A stretch of 64,000 nt of DNA from Clostridium lentum (GCF_014287815.1 NZ_JACOOQ010000006.1:1-64000); one strand, 5' to 3'. Counted from the first letter of the stretch, positions 37,882 to 47,519 are shown. Notes: generated from the sequence alone by a model not told the origin. Program-made: numbers and translations.

Positions 37882-39015
37882 TCAATACTCTACAACCTCA
37901 TCACTTACAATATTTTGTTCTACAACAAAAACGACTTTTATATTTAAGTATTCATCATCAATTCTTTCTTTTGTGACTATTTTATCTATAATTTTACTAT
38001 CTCTTTTTAAATCCTTAGACAATGATTTTTCTAAAGTATCTAAAACCGATTTAACTCCTTCACTTTCAGTAATTTCAATGGTGGATGCTACTCTTTCATA
38101 ATATATCACTTCATTAAATATTTTGCCACTCTTTTCTATTTTATCATACTTTTCAAAATCTTTTGTAGATTTTTTAAGATATATTTTCTTACCAAAAAGC
38201 TCTATATAAATATCTAAATCTTTGTTTCCACTTCTCTTATATTCAACTCCTGATATTTTAATATTCATTTCCTTTTCATAAAATGTATTAGCAATAACCA
38301 TACCACTTGGTCTTACTACATATTCTCCACCTTCATTACCATCTATCCCTTCAATAACTACTGCACCTTTTTTTACTATATCATCATTTTTTACAACAGC
38401 TCTTCCTGAATAAGTATAAATCCTCTTTATCTGACCATCCATATCAGCCACAAGGTTACCATACTTATCTTCATCTTTCACTGGCGGATTTACTTTTTCA
38501 GTAATTACAACCTTTAATATTGACCCTTCAACCCTTACCCTTAACCACAAAATTTCAGAATTTAAGCTTTCTAATTTCCTTTCTATTTCTTTTTCATCTA
38601 AAGAGCTTTTCCTTACCCCTGGAGATACTCCTATTTCCTTAAGTTGTTCTCTTATTTCAAAGGGTGTAACATTCTTCCCTACAGTTATATCTATAGACCA
38701 TATATACGTTGATAAAAAATATATAATTGCAAAAAACACTACAACAGCTATTACTATTGAATATCTCTTCTTCATCTTTCCTAGTAAAAATATAAGCCCT
38801 TTTCCTTCTAATACTCTTACCTTACCACCAACAGAACGTACTACCTCACATAATCTACCATAATTTATATAATCTACTTCCAACCTTAAGGTAGTTATAT
38901 TTACTTTTATAACTTTACTTACTGCTATATTTTGAAGCCATAGTATATTAAGTATCTTCTCTATATCTTTTACTAGTATTTCAACTTTTATTTTCCCTTT
39001 TTTTATCCCTTCCAT
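37882..39015 (-). CDS. yqfD: Sporulation protein YqfD
   Basis: YqfD is a membrane protein of sporulating Bacillota needed for normal spore formation. The 377-residue product has a cytoplasmic N-terminal region (~1-90), one transmembrane helix (IVIAVVVFFAIIYFLSTYIW), and a large extracytoplasmic C-terminal domain beginning FEIREQLKEIGVSPGVRKSS. It follows yqfC by 10 bases. In Bacillus the pair is in the sigma-E regulon. Identification is by order and architecture. Confidence 0.92.
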   Translation of the reverse strand: MEGIKKGKIKVEILVKDIEKILNILWLQNIAVSKVIKVNITTLRLEVDYINYGRLCEVVRSVGGKVRVLEGKGLIFLLGKMKKRYSIVIAVVVFFAIIYFLSTYIWSIDITVGKNVTPFEIREQLKEIGVSPGVRKSSLDEKEIERKLESLNSEILWLRVRVEGSILKVVITEKVNPPVKDEDKYGNLVADMDGQIKRIYTYSGRAVVKNDDIVKKGAVVIEGIDGNEGGEYVVRPSGMVIANTFYEKEMNIKISGVEYKRSGNKDLDIYIELFGKKIYLKKSTKDFEKYDKIEKSGKIFNEVIYYERVASTIEITESEGVKSVLDTLEKSLSKDLKRDSKIIDKIVTKERIDDEYLNIKVVFVVEQNIVSDEVVEY

Positions 39016-39025
39016 ATATTAAACA

Positions 39026-39304
39026 TCACTCCCCATACCCTATATAATCAAAATATCCACTTATAATCAAAGTAGAAGTAGCTATATATAATATTTCAAA
39101 AGAATTTCCTTTTATCGTTAACGGCTCAAGACTTGTTTTTATTTTTATTTCATTCTTTTCAAAAATAAGTATTCCCTTATGATTTTCAATAGTTATTTCG
39201 TTACGCCCAATTACAGTAATCCTAGGTACATCTAAAACAATTTCCTTAGGCATTTCCAATTTATCTACTAAAACCTTTTTTCTCTTTTTTAGCTTATCTT
39301 CCAT
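39026..39304 (-). CDS. yqfC: Sporulation protein YqfC
   Basis: A 92-residue protein. The motif LEMPKEIVLDVPRITVIGRN and a beta-rich C-terminus (ILIFEKNEIKIKTSLEPLTI) match YqfC, a small sporulation protein. It is encoded ten bases upstream of yqfD and shares its transcript. A terminator lies further upstream at 39413-39443, so it should have its own promoter, probably sporulation-specific. Confidence 0.9.
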   Translation of the reverse strand: MEDKLKKRKKVLVDKLEMPKEIVLDVPRITVIGRNEITIENHKGILIFEKNEIKIKTSLEPLTIKGNSFEILYIATSTLIISGYFDYIGYGE

Positions 39305-39412
39305 GAGACCTCTCCTAAATAATATTCCTTCAATGTACTTTATGTTTATGTAACTAATAAAATCACAATTTATATAAAAAAGTATCTAGCAAAAATTATT
39401 CATATTTTTGCA

Positions 39413-39443
39413 TAAAAAAAGGACTCAATATAATTGAGTCCTT
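39413..39443 (-). terminator. Terminator of the rpsU transcript
   Basis: Minus-strand GGACTCAAT and ATTGAGTCC pair with a short A/T loop, followed by seven T. It closes the rpsU-to-small-ORF transcript before yqfC. Confidence 0.85.
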
Positions 39444-39528
39444 AAATATTTAACATTATTATCTAACTATTTAATTTAAAACATAATCTATATGAACTAT
39501 AAGTCTCTAATTCACTTATGACAAAAGC

Positions 39529-39684
39529 TTATCTATGCTTTATGCTATTTTGCCAATTTAAGTAGCTAAGCTTCTTACGACCGTAAAATTTATCTTCTTT
39601 AAAATGCTGAGGAAGGCACTTCATAAAATATACATAAATATATTTTATCATTCCTTTTTTGAAGTCTAGCAAATATTTAATCAT
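39529..39684 (-). CDS. Small ORF downstream of rpsU
   Basis: A 51-residue open frame starting MIKYLLDFKKGMIKYIYVYF and ending in NWQNSIKHR, basic and Tyr-rich. It lies between rpsU and the terminator at 39413, where yqeY often stands in Bacillota, but its sequence does not look like YqeY. The ribosome-binding site is weak (AGAGAAG). A short frame ending MRLFIRKREVSND overlaps its start codon, so coupling is possible. It is too short to judge by composition alone and may be spurious. Confidence 0.4.
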   Translation of the reverse strand: MIKYLLDFKKGMIKYIYVYFMKCLPQHFKEDKFYGRKKLSYLNWQNSIKHR

Positions 39685-39762
39685 TGCTTACTTCTCTCTT
39701 TCTAATGAATAATCTCATTGTCTTAAGCATAATATATAGACCAAAAAATAGTTTTATAAATC

Positions 39763-39939
39763 CTACTTGAACTTTCTCTTTCTCGCAGCTTCTGATTTCT
39801 TCTTTCTCTTAACGCTTGGTTTTTCATAATGTTCTCTCTTTCTAACTTCTGAAAGAACTCCAGCTCTTGCACATTTTCTCTTAAATCTTCTTAATGCGCT
39901 TTCAAGTGTTTCGTTTTCTCCAACTTTGATTTCTGACAT
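39763..39939 (-). CDS. rpsU: 30S ribosomal protein S21
   Basis: S21 is a small, basic ribosomal protein near the 3' end of 16S rRNA. The 58-residue product reads [20 protein letters not shown], continues with [20 protein letters not shown], and ends [15 protein letters not shown]. This is the full family length. GGAGGGAGGG lies before the ATG. Promoter and leader are directly upstream. Confidence 0.97.
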   Translation of the reverse strand: MSEIKVGENETLESALRRFKRKCARAGVLSEVRKREHYEKPSVKRKKKSEAARKRKFK

Positions 39940-40011
39940 CTATTATCCCTCCCTCCGCTAGCTCAATTTAGTCCGACAAACTAAAGCTACAGGCTTAATA
40001 ACACATACTAT

Positions 40012-40041
40012 ATTATACTATAGTTTAACTTAAAATGTCAA
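40012..40041 (-). promoter_or_regulatory. Sigma-A promoter of rpsU
   Basis: Minus strand: TTGACA (40036-40041), 18-base spacer, TATAAT (40012-40017), both perfect consensus. The short leader that follows can form a hairpin with arms TAGC/GCTA and TTTAGT/ACTAAA before the rpsU ribosome-binding site. Confidence 0.88.
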
Positions 40042-40059
40042 TAAAATTTATTTTTCTTA

Positions 40060-40404
40060 TTAGCCTGGTGGCCACTTCATATCCCTTGCACCTAACACAT
40101 GGAAATGCATATGTCCTACAGTCTGACCACCCTGTTCTCCACAGTTATTTACTATTCTATAGCCCGTTTCATTAATTTTTAACTCTCTTGCTATTTTATT
40201 AATAACAACAAATATATGTGAAACAACTTCTGCATTTTTTTCTGTTATATCATTAGCACTTACTATATGCTCTTTTGGTATAACTAAAAAATGAACTGGC
40301 GCTTCTGGACTAATATCATAAAAAGCTAATACTTTTTCATCTTCATATATTTTTTTTGAAGGTATTTCACTTTTTATAATCTTACAAAAAATACAATCAC
40401 TCAT
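40060..40404 (-). CDS. hinT: HIT family protein (HinT-like)
   Basis: HinT is a small nucleoside phosphoramidase of the HIT superfamily. The 114-residue protein has the N-terminal zinc-type CIFCK motif, the VLAFYDISPEAPVHFLVIPK block and the HIT triad HMHFH. The ATG at 40402-40404 is used, with GGGTGG upstream; two upstream GTGs overlap that site. Its in vivo substrate is not clear. Confidence 0.93.
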   Translation of the reverse strand: MSDCIFCKIIKSEIPSKKIYEDEKVLAFYDISPEAPVHFLVIPKEHIVSANDITEKNAEVVSHIFVVINKIARELKINETGYRIVNNCGEQGGQTVGHMHFHVLGARDMKWPPG

Positions 40405-40441
40405 AAACTTCACCACCCTTCTTTATAATTAAACGTTATAG

Positions 40442-40507
40442 TAATTAGTTAAGTAGCCTTTGGCTAGTTAAACACTTCCATAGTTAAAATTAATACTTAA
40501 CTAATTA
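40442..40507. repeat. Inverted repeat between mtaB and hinT
   Basis: TAATTAGTTAAGTA (40442-40455) and its exact complement (40494-40507) are separated by 38 bases. TAGTTAA-type copies lie in the loop and outside. It may fold into a long hairpin after mtaB. No T-run follows it, so its role is unclear. Confidence 0.45.
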
Positions 40508-40534
40508 ATAATCGTAGCGTTATTCAGTATTTAA

Positions 40535-41839
40535 CTATAAGAGATCTCCAATAGCATATTCTCCCTCTGCTTTTTCAATCTTTATATCTACTATTTTACC
40601 AGTTATATCTGCTGCCATACAATCAATCTCAACTTTTATATAATTTTTCGTATACCCTTCAAATATATTAGGTCTATCTTTTAATTCTTTTTCAACTAAA
40701 ATATCCATTTCTTTTCCTACAAACTTTTCAATAAAGTCATGTTCATTTTTGTTACTAAGTTCAATTAAAAGCTTACTTCTTTCATCTTTAGTCCTTCCAT
40801 CAATTTGATTAGGCATATCTGCTGCCTTTGTACCTTTTCTTGGACTATATTTAAATACATGTGTTTTTGTCAACTTAATATCTTGTAAAAATTTATATGT
40901 TTCATTAAATTCTTCTTCAGTTTCTCCTGGGAATCCAACAATTACATCTGTAGAAATCGATACATATGGTATCGCTTTTCTTATGTTTTCTACAGCCATT
41001 TTATATTCCTCAGCTGAGTATCTTCTATTCATTCTCTTTAACACTGTATTACATCCACTTTGAAGAGATAAGTGGAAGTGAGGGCATAATTTCTTAAAAC
41101 CTTTGATTTTTTCAATATTTTCTTCACTAAAGAATCCTGGTTCTAATGAACCTATTCTTATTCTTTCTATACCATCAATAGCTTCAATGTCTTCAATTAT
41201 AGTAAGAAGATTTACTGTACCTTCTAAATCAAGACCATATGATGCTGTGTGTATACCTGATAAAATAACTTCTTTAAATCCATTAGTTGCTAATTCTTTT
41301 ACTTCTTCTATAACTTTATTTGGGTCTTTTGAACATACAGACCCTCTTGCATATGGTATTGTACAGAAAGTACAGAATCTATTACATCCATCTTGTATTT
41401 TTAAGAAAGCTCTTGTTTTATCTTGATATTCTTCTATCTTTAAATCTTCAAACTTCTTATTTTTAAGTACGCCTTCTACATGAACTTGAGGCTCGCCTTC
41501 TTCTCTAGCCTTATTTACATAATAAACTACATCTCCTTTATTACGTGTTCCAAGGACTACATCAACACCTTCTATTGCTGACACTTCTTTAGGAGACATT
41601 TGTGAGTAACATCCTACAGCAGCTATTATAGCCTCTGGATTGCTTCTTCTAGCTCTACTTATAATTTGTCTTGATTTTTTATCTCCCATATTTGTAACAG
41701 TACAAGTGTTTATTACATATACATCAGCAAAAGTATCAAAGTCTACAACTTCATACCCCTCTCTAATAAATTTTTCAGCCATTGCTTCTGACTCATAAAA
41801 ATTAACTCTGCACCCTAAAGTAGCAAATGCAACTTTCAT
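40535..41839 (-). CDS. mtaB: tRNA t6A37 methylthiotransferase MtaB
   Basis: MtaB is a radical-SAM enzyme that converts t6A37 of tRNA to ms2t6A37. The 434-residue protein has the UPF0004 N-terminus with three cysteines (TLGCRVNFYESE, INTCTVTNMGDKKSRQ, AAVGCYSQ). The radical-SAM CNRFCTFCTIPYARG and a C-terminal TRAM domain follow. The start codon overlaps the rsmE stop by one base (TAATG), so translation is coupled. Confidence 0.94.
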   Translation of the reverse strand: MKVAFATLGCRVNFYESEAMAEKFIREGYEVVDFDTFADVYVINTCTVTNMGDKKSRQIISRARRSNPEAIIAAVGCYSQMSPKEVSAIEGVDVVLGTRNKGDVVYYVNKAREEGEPQVHVEGVLKNKKFEDLKIEEYQDKTRAFLKIQDGCNRFCTFCTIPYARGSVCSKDPNKVIEEVKELATNGFKEVILSGIHTASYGLDLEGTVNLLTIIEDIEAIDGIERIRIGSLEPGFFSEENIEKIKGFKKLCPHFHLSLQSGCNTVLKRMNRRYSAEEYKMAVENIRKAIPYVSISTDVIVGFPGETEEEFNETYKFLQDIKLTKTHVFKYSPRKGTKAADMPNQIDGRTKDERSKLLIELSNKNEHDFIEKFVGKEMDILVEKELKDRPNIFEGYTKNYIKVEIDCMAADITGKIVDIKIEKAEGEYAIGDLL

Positions 41840-42603
41840 TAAATAATTCCTCCTAAATCTCCAAGCTCATATTGAATTAATGAAGCTGCCGTAAAACCAG
41901 CAGTTTCCGTTCTTAAAATTCTGTTTCCTAAAGTAACTATATGAGCTCCTATTTCTTTCAATTTTAATATCTCATCTTCCTCAATTCCACCTTCAGGTCC
42001 AATAAATATTCCTACTTCACTAATTTCATTTAATGTAGCATTTTCTTCTCTTAATTTATTAATCAACGATTTTATGCCAAACCCTTCTGCATTTTCATAA
42101 GGAACAATTATTAAATCTAACTCCTTCATACTTTCTAATGCCTCATCAAAACTTATAGGTTCTAATACCTTAGGCACTATACTTCTTTTACTTTGCTTTG
42201 CTGCCTCTAATGCTATTCTATTAAGCCTATCTAGTTTTTTAAATTCACCTTTCAGTTTTACATCAACTCTTAAAGTTATTACAGGTATGAAATCACTAAT
42301 TCCTAGCTCTGTTCCTTTTTGTACTATTAAATCCATCTTTTGAGCCTTTGGAAGCCCTTGATATAGGTGTATTTTAACAGGACTTTCATTGTTTACATCT
42401 AGCTTCTCAAGTATTTCAAATTCAACTTCTTGTTTGCTAGTAGAGCTTATCACTGCAAGGTATTCTGTACCTTGACAATCGTTCAAAACAACCTTTTCTC
42501 CTGCTTCTATCCTTAAAACCTTAATAATATGCTTAACATCTTCACCTATTATTTTGGCTATATTTTCACTTATTAATTCTTTAGGTGTAAAAAATTTATG
42601 CAT
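41839..42603 (-). CDS. rsmE: 16S rRNA (uracil(1498)-N(3))-methyltransferase
   Basis: RsmE methylates N3 of U1498 in 16S rRNA. The 254-residue SPOUT enzyme has FIGPEGGIEEDEI and the knot region LGNRILRTETAGFTAASLIQ. It starts 20 bases after prmA and overlaps mtaB by one base, so prmA, rsmE and mtaB form one operon. Confidence 0.95.
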   Translation of the reverse strand: MHKFFTPKELISENIAKIIGEDVKHIIKVLRIEAGEKVVLNDCQGTEYLAVISSTSKQEVEFEILEKLDVNNESPVKIHLYQGLPKAQKMDLIVQKGTELGISDFIPVITLRVDVKLKGEFKKLDRLNRIALEAAKQSKRSIVPKVLEPISFDEALESMKELDLIIVPYENAEGFGIKSLINKLREENATLNEISEVGIFIGPEGGIEEDEILKLKEIGAHIVTLGNRILRTETAGFTAASLIQYELGDLGGII

Positions 42604-42622
42604 TTTCCTTAGCTCCTATAAA

Positions 42623-43564
42623 CTATTTTAATTTAGCTACTATACAATTCCATTCTCCATCTCTGTTCTTTTCTATAACTTCAAACCCAGTAGCTTCTAG
42701 TTTTTCACATACCATTTCCACTCTATCGTGAATTATTCCTGATGTAATAAATATACCATTATCCTTTAATACTCTCTTAACATCATCTGTTAATATACAT
42801 ATTATTTCTGCTAATATATTAGCAACAACAACATCAGCTTTACCATCTATTACTTCCACTAAGTTTCCTTCTAAGATTTCTATGTTGTTTAATTTATTGT
42901 ATGTTACATTTTCCTTTGATGATTCAACAGCTACTGGATCTAAATCTACCCCAACTGATAATTTTGCTCCTAATTTAGCCGCTGCAATTGTTAATATTCC
43001 TGAACCACATCCTACATCAAACACTGTAGCATCTTCATTTACATATCTTTCTAATGCCTGTATGCACATTCTTGTAGTTTCGTGAGTTCCTGTACCAAAT
43101 GCCATGCCTGGATCTAATTCAACCACTAATTCATTGCCCTTTGGCTCATACTCTTCCCATATCGGTTTAACCACTATTCTTTCTCCAACTAAAACTGGTT
43201 TATAATATTGTTTCCAAGTGTCAGCCCAATCTTTTTCATATTTAACTTCACTTTCAACCTTTCCTTCACCAACGTTTATTCCCAGTTCTTTTATTTCATT
43301 AACCTTTTCTTCTATATATGTAACTATCTCTTCAACATTATCTTCTTCTGAGAAATAACCTTTTACTACAGCTGCTTCTCCTCTATGTTCTAAAACATTA
43401 ATATCAGCAAAATCCCAAGTTAAAGGTCCTTGCTCTCTTCCTAATATATCATTAGGGTCTTCTATTGCAACTCCCTTACAATCTAATCCATAAAATATTC
43501 CTGCTATTGGTTCTAAAGCTTCACTTATTGTTATAACTCTAACTTCTACCCAAGTTCCATTCAT
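42623..43564 (-). CDS. prmA: Ribosomal protein L11 methyltransferase
   Basis: PrmA methylates lysines and the N-terminus of ribosomal protein L11. The 313-residue protein has an N-terminal substrate-binding domain and a SAM-binding part VFDVGCGSGILTIAAAKLGA. LDPGMAFGTGTHETTRMC and VVANILAEII also match. It is the first gene of the prmA-rsmE-mtaB operon, in the order common in Bacillota after dnaJ, although here dnaJ lies elsewhere. Confidence 0.95.
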   Translation of the reverse strand: MNGTWVEVRVITISEALEPIAGIFYGLDCKGVAIEDPNDILGREQGPLTWDFADINVLEHRGEAAVVKGYFSEEDNVEEIVTYIEEKVNEIKELGINVGEGKVESEVKYEKDWADTWKQYYKPVLVGERIVVKPIWEEYEPKGNELVVELDPGMAFGTGTHETTRMCIQALERYVNEDATVFDVGCGSGILTIAAAKLGAKLSVGVDLDPVAVESSKENVTYNKLNNIEILEGNLVEVIDGKADVVVANILAEIICILTDDVKRVLKDNGIFITSGIIHDRVEMVCEKLEATGFEVIEKNRDGEWNCIVAKLK

Positions 43565-43691
43565 CTATATCATCCTTTCTTCTTTTTAACATAATGACTA
43601 ATACTTTATTTTACACGGTATGACAAATAAAGTCCACCCTATTTAATTGAAATTTGATAATGGATAATTATCTATATTTTAAAATCTAATA

Positions 43692-43716
43692 TAAAAGGAA
43701 CTCATCAGAGTCCCTT
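43692..43716 (-). terminator. Terminator of the O-antigen-ligase-like gene
   Basis: Minus strand GGGACTC-TGAT-GAGTTCC hairpin followed by TTTTATAT, about 40 bases after the stop codon. Confidence 0.65.
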
Positions 43717-43756
43717 CCTTAATTTTTCATTTTCAATTACTAACTTATCAATTATT

Positions 43757-44917
43757 TTAGTTTGCCACCATATCCTTATTGCAATCTTCAATTTCTCCTT
43801 CCTCTATCTTTTCATTTTCCTTTATCCTTCCATTTGCTATATTAAACAGTATTGAATTAGCAGCAATAAACAACATACCTAACTGGGGCGCATAAACACT
43901 ACAATCTACTAGTCCTTGAATTATAACCATCATATTCAAAGCAGTTAATAAACATACATAATGATCATATCTTATATATATTATCAGCAAATCTTTAAAA
44001 ATTTTAATTTTAACAAAAATATATATACTAAATGCTAAAATTCCACCAGAAACTAAAAAAGTTAACCAAATATTATGTGAATGAATTACATTGCCATTAT
44101 TATACATGAAGTCAATTCCATGCTCTAATGTTCCTAGTGCTCCCCATCCTAACAATGGCTTTATTAAAAACATTTCAACTGAACCAAACCAAATATCATA
44201 ACGGGAACTAAAAGATGTTCTCAATTCATCTATTACAGTTATTGAATTAATGCTTCTTTGAAAAAACACAAATGATACTATAACAAATATAATGGTCATA
44301 ATCATTATTATACTCTTCTTAGTTTCTCTATTTTTATCCACCAAAAAATAAGCTCCCATAGATGATAATAGAGCAATAAAAGCTCCTGTTGATTCAGTTA
44401 GTAGTAACGCTACAGTCATAAGTACCAATAAAAGATTTAGCTTTTTATTTTCAGTTTTATCACTATGACCATCTTTTAAAAACATGGCTATTAGTATCAT
44501 ACTGCCAAACCATGCACCTGTCATATTAGGATTTCCATATGTACTAAATATTCTATGATTTTCTTTCCCATTAAAAATAAATACTATCTTTTCTACAATA
44601 CCAATTAAAGCTGTTAAGGATGATAGCTTTAATAATAACCTTAAAACATCATTCACCCTCTTTTGAGTTACAAAATATTTCTGACTTAATATGGCTATCC
44701 CTATATAGATTAATAGTAAAAAAGAGCCACATACAGATAAAATGCTTGCATTCACCACCCCACTAAGGAAAAAGCATAAAAAAAGTAACATCAAACTTAC
44801 AGTTAGATAGTTTTTAAGCACCTCTGCTTTTTTCTTATATAAGATATATATCCCATATATTCCAGGTATAACTGCTGTAAAAGGTGATAATACTACCATT
44901 AAAACAAATAAATTCAT
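43757..44917 (-). CDS. O-antigen ligase-like membrane protein (Wzy/WaaL superfamily)
   Basis: A 386-residue polytopic membrane protein with ten or more hydrophobic helices. The Wzy_C/O-antigen ligase region has the loop SSRYDIWFGSVEMFLIKPLL followed by GWGALGTLEHGIDFM and IHSHNIWLTFLVSGG. In Gram-positives such proteins polymerise or attach surface polysaccharides. No sugar-pathway genes are adjacent, so its substrate is unknown. The ATG at 44915-44917 is used because the upstream ATG overlaps the GGTGGT site. Confidence 0.83.
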   Translation of the reverse strand: MNLFVLMVVLSPFTAVIPGIYGIYILYKKKAEVLKNYLTVSLMLLFLCFFLSGVVNASILSVCGSFLLLIYIGIAILSQKYFVTQKRVNDVLRLLLKLSSLTALIGIVEKIVFIFNGKENHRIFSTYGNPNMTGAWFGSMILIAMFLKDGHSDKTENKKLNLLLVLMTVALLLTESTGAFIALLSSMGAYFLVDKNRETKKSIIMIMTIIFVIVSFVFFQRSINSITVIDELRTSFSSRYDIWFGSVEMFLIKPLLGWGALGTLEHGIDFMYNNGNVIHSHNIWLTFLVSGGILAFSIYIFVKIKIFKDLLIIYIRYDHYVCLLTALNMMVIIQGLVDCSVYAPQLGMLFIAANSILFNIANGRIKENEKIEEGEIEDCNKDMVAN

Positions 44918-45080
44918 AATAACCACCATTAAGATATTATTTTTGAAATCAGCTAATTAATCCTTCAAATAATATTCTTTAATTCCTTATTGTTTTTGGT
45001 ATTTACTTTTTACTTGTTAATATTATTAACCTTTAAGTGTAAATCTATAATTATTTTAGAGATAGTTTTTAATTTTTACT

Positions 45081-45127
45081 AAAAAATAATAAAGGCTTAA
45101 TTACAATTTTATTTATAATTAAACCTT
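45081..45127 (-). terminator. Terminator of trmB
   Basis: Minus-strand AAAGGTTTAATTATA and TAATTAAGCCTTT pair across a short loop, followed by TATTATTTTTT. It is placed 10-50 bases after the trmB stop. Confidence 0.7.
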
Positions 45128-45135
45128 TTTATTCT

Positions 45136-45795
45136 TTATTTATTATATTGTAGAATTATGAATTTAGTCTTTATCCCTTGCTCTGTAAACATTCTTTCAT
45201 GCTCTGTAACTACATTTCCTCCAAATCCACTGTTATGTAAATCCCTTGTGATAAATTTTGTTTCCAAATTACATTCTTTAAAGTATTCTAAAGATTCATC
45301 AAACAGCTCATCATCATCTGTCTTAAACCAGATTTCTGAACCATCCTTTAAAAATTTTTTATATTTTTCAATTTGTCTAGGATGAGTAAGTCTTCTTTTT
45401 TTATGTCTATCTTTTGGCCATGGATTACAGAAGTTAATGTATATTCTACTTATTTCATCACCGTCACCTAACATGTTATCAATTATAGCAATTTCTTGTG
45501 ACATTAATGCAACATTATCTATTTCTTGCCCTTTTTTCTCATAAGCTGCTTCAATATTTCTCTTAGCTAACACTAAAACTTCATCTTTTATATCTATAGT
45601 AATATAATTCTTATCAGGATTTTCTGAACCATGAACAGCCATGAATGTTCCTTTTCCACATCCTAATTCCATGTATATAGGCTTATCATTGCCGAAAAAC
45701 TCTTTCCATCTTCCTTTATACTCACTTGGATTTTGTATAAAGAACTTACATGCCTCTAATTCTGGTCTAGCCCAAGGCTTTTTACGCATTCTCAT
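45136..45795 (-). CDS. trmB: tRNA (guanine(46)-N(7))-methyltransferase
   Basis: TrmB methylates N7 of guanine 46 in tRNA. The 219-residue protein begins [20 protein letters not shown]. The SAM motif is [34 protein letters not shown] and [18 protein letters not shown] are the family's RNA-binding and catalytic parts. GGAGTG lies seven bases before the ATG. It stands alone between two terminators. Confidence 0.96.
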   Translation of the reverse strand: MRMRKKPWARPELEACKFFIQNPSEYKGRWKEFFGNDKPIYMELGCGKGTFMAVHGSENPDKNYITIDIKDEVLVLAKRNIEAAYEKKGQEIDNVALMSQEIAIIDNMLGDGDEISRIYINFCNPWPKDRHKKRRLTHPRQIEKYKKFLKDGSEIWFKTDDDELFDESLEYFKECNLETKFITRDLHNSGFGGNVVTEHERMFTEQGIKTKFIILQYNK

Positions 45796-45893
45796 ATTTT
45801 TTCACTCCAACTTCCATCTATAATCAATAAATTCCTTCTAACTATTCCTTGCTATAAATTAATTATACAGATTTATAGACTTATTTCAACAGC

Positions 45894-45953
45894 AAAAGAA
45901 AGTTAGACTTTATAAAATACTTCTATAAACATAGAAATATTAATCTAACTTTC
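45894..45953 (-). terminator. Terminator of the sirohaem reductase gene
   Basis: GAAAGTTAGA and TCTAACTTTC form a 10-bp stem enclosing a second small hairpin. T-rich sequence follows on the minus strand. It lies about 15 bases after the stop codon. Confidence 0.75.
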
Positions 45954-45968
45954 TTTATACTATATATT

Positions 45969-47519
45969 CTAACTATTATATTTTTCTACTAGTTCTTTAA
46001 AATCATCATTTTTAACGCTTATATATTCTCTGAAACTCTTATTACTTTCTTTTAAAATATTAGATAGTTCTAGCATAAATTTAGGTATATCTCGTTTTAA
46101 AATTTCTCCATATTTTTCAGCTAATCTAACTTCATTTGCTTTATGACTTCCATCAACAAATAACTCAAAACATTCTAATAATTCATTATCTACTCTTTTT
46201 TTCTTTCCAGCAAAACCTATTGCTCCAATTTCTTGAGCCCCACAAGAATTTCCACATCCTGATATATATACTTTTGGAAGATACTTAGTATCTCCTTTAT
46301 TTTCTTTTACATAAGTAATCATTTCTCTTAAAGTGTCTTGACTATCACAAATTCCTATTTGGCAAGTTGGTACACCTATACATGAAATACTTTGTTCGAA
46401 ATCACTTTCTCCACCCATATCTTTAGTAATTTCTAAAAGATCTTTAGCTTCAACTCCATTAAGGTTTCTAAAATATATTCCTTCTGTTTTAGATAATCTT
46501 ATCTCTGGTGATTCACATGTTTCCAGTATCATTATTATCTCTTTTAAATTTTCTAATGCTATTTGCCCTCCAACTGGATGTAAATATACACTATATAACC
46601 CTTCTTGCTTTTGCTCAGTTAATCTATTATCAATAATATCAACTTTTATACCTTTTTTTGTATTTTTAATTTCTTCACACTCTAAACTTAATCCACCTTT
46701 AGCTTTAGCTGCTTCCACATGTTTCTTATAACATTCTATAAAACCTTCTTCACCTAATTTTTCAACTATATATCTAATTCTTGCTTTACTCTTATTTTCA
46801 TAATTACCTTCTGAAATAAAGAAATCTACCATTCCTTGAACGTAGTATAAAACTTCATTTGCATCTATTAATTCTGGATAAACTAACGCTTTTTTAGGAT
46901 TTCTTCCTAGACCTCCCCCTACATATACTCTAAAGCATTTTTTCCCTTCATTATTTACAGCCATAAATCCTAAATCTTGAACTGTACAACATGCTGTATC
47001 CTCTTCTGAGTTAGAAAATGCTACTTTTATTTTTCTTGGTAATTTATATGAAGTTATTCTCTTCATAAAATAATTATCACAAGCTATAGCATATTGAGTT
47101 ACATCAAATGCTTCATTTTTATCTACTCCAGATAAAGGAGATAGTGCTACATTTCTTGGATAATTTCCTCCAGCACCTCTTGTAAAAATATTATAATTTA
47201 ATGCCTCTTCCATTAAGCTACATGTATCATCTATAGTCAATCCATGATATTGAATAGATTGGCGTGTTGTAAAATGCAAATATTCTACTTCATATTTATT
47301 AGCCCATTCATATATTTTCTTTAATTGATCTAAGGCTATAACTCCAGAAGAGGTCCTAAGTCTAATAACAAAATCTTTTTGATTTCTTTGAGCATATACT
47401 CCAAATCCGCATGATATTGATCTAAAATCCATTTTTGACATATTCTTATTTAGAAATTCATACCCATTTTCTTTAAAAGGCTCTATTTCACATAATATCT
47501 CTTTTTTTATTTCTTCCAT
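45969..47519 (-). CDS. Nitrite/sulfite reductase-like sirohaem protein
   Basis: A 516-residue assimilatory-type sirohaem/4Fe-4S reductase. These enzymes make six-electron reductions of nitrite to ammonia or sulfite to sulfide with ferredoxin as donor. Two ferredoxin-like half domains are visible: FGVYAQRNQKDFVIRLRTSS near the N-terminus and LYSVYLHPVGGQIALENLKE later. Cluster ligands are CIGVPTCQIGICDS and YISGCGNSCGAQEIGAIGFA. The last group is the four-cysteine pattern, with the end cysteine also bridging sirohaem. Nitrite and sulfite cannot be told apart with certainty. No sirohaem or transport genes are adjacent. Confidence 0.85.
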   Translation of the reverse strand: MEEIKKEILCEIEPFKENGYEFLNKNMSKMDFRSISCGFGVYAQRNQKDFVIRLRTSSGVIALDQLKKIYEWANKYEVEYLHFTTRQSIQYHGLTIDDTCSLMEEALNYNIFTRGAGGNYPRNVALSPLSGVDKNEAFDVTQYAIACDNYFMKRITSYKLPRKIKVAFSNSEEDTACCTVQDLGFMAVNNEGKKCFRVYVGGGLGRNPKKALVYPELIDANEVLYYVQGMVDFFISEGNYENKSKARIRYIVEKLGEEGFIECYKKHVEAAKAKGGLSLECEEIKNTKKGIKVDIIDNRLTEQKQEGLYSVYLHPVGGQIALENLKEIIMILETCESPEIRLSKTEGIYFRNLNGVEAKDLLEITKDMGGESDFEQSISCIGVPTCQIGICDSQDTLREMITYVKENKGDTKYLPKVYISGCGNSCGAQEIGAIGFAGKKKRVDNELLECFELFVDGSHKANEVRLAEKYGEILKRDIPKFMLELSNILKESNKSFREYISVKNDDFKELVEKYNS

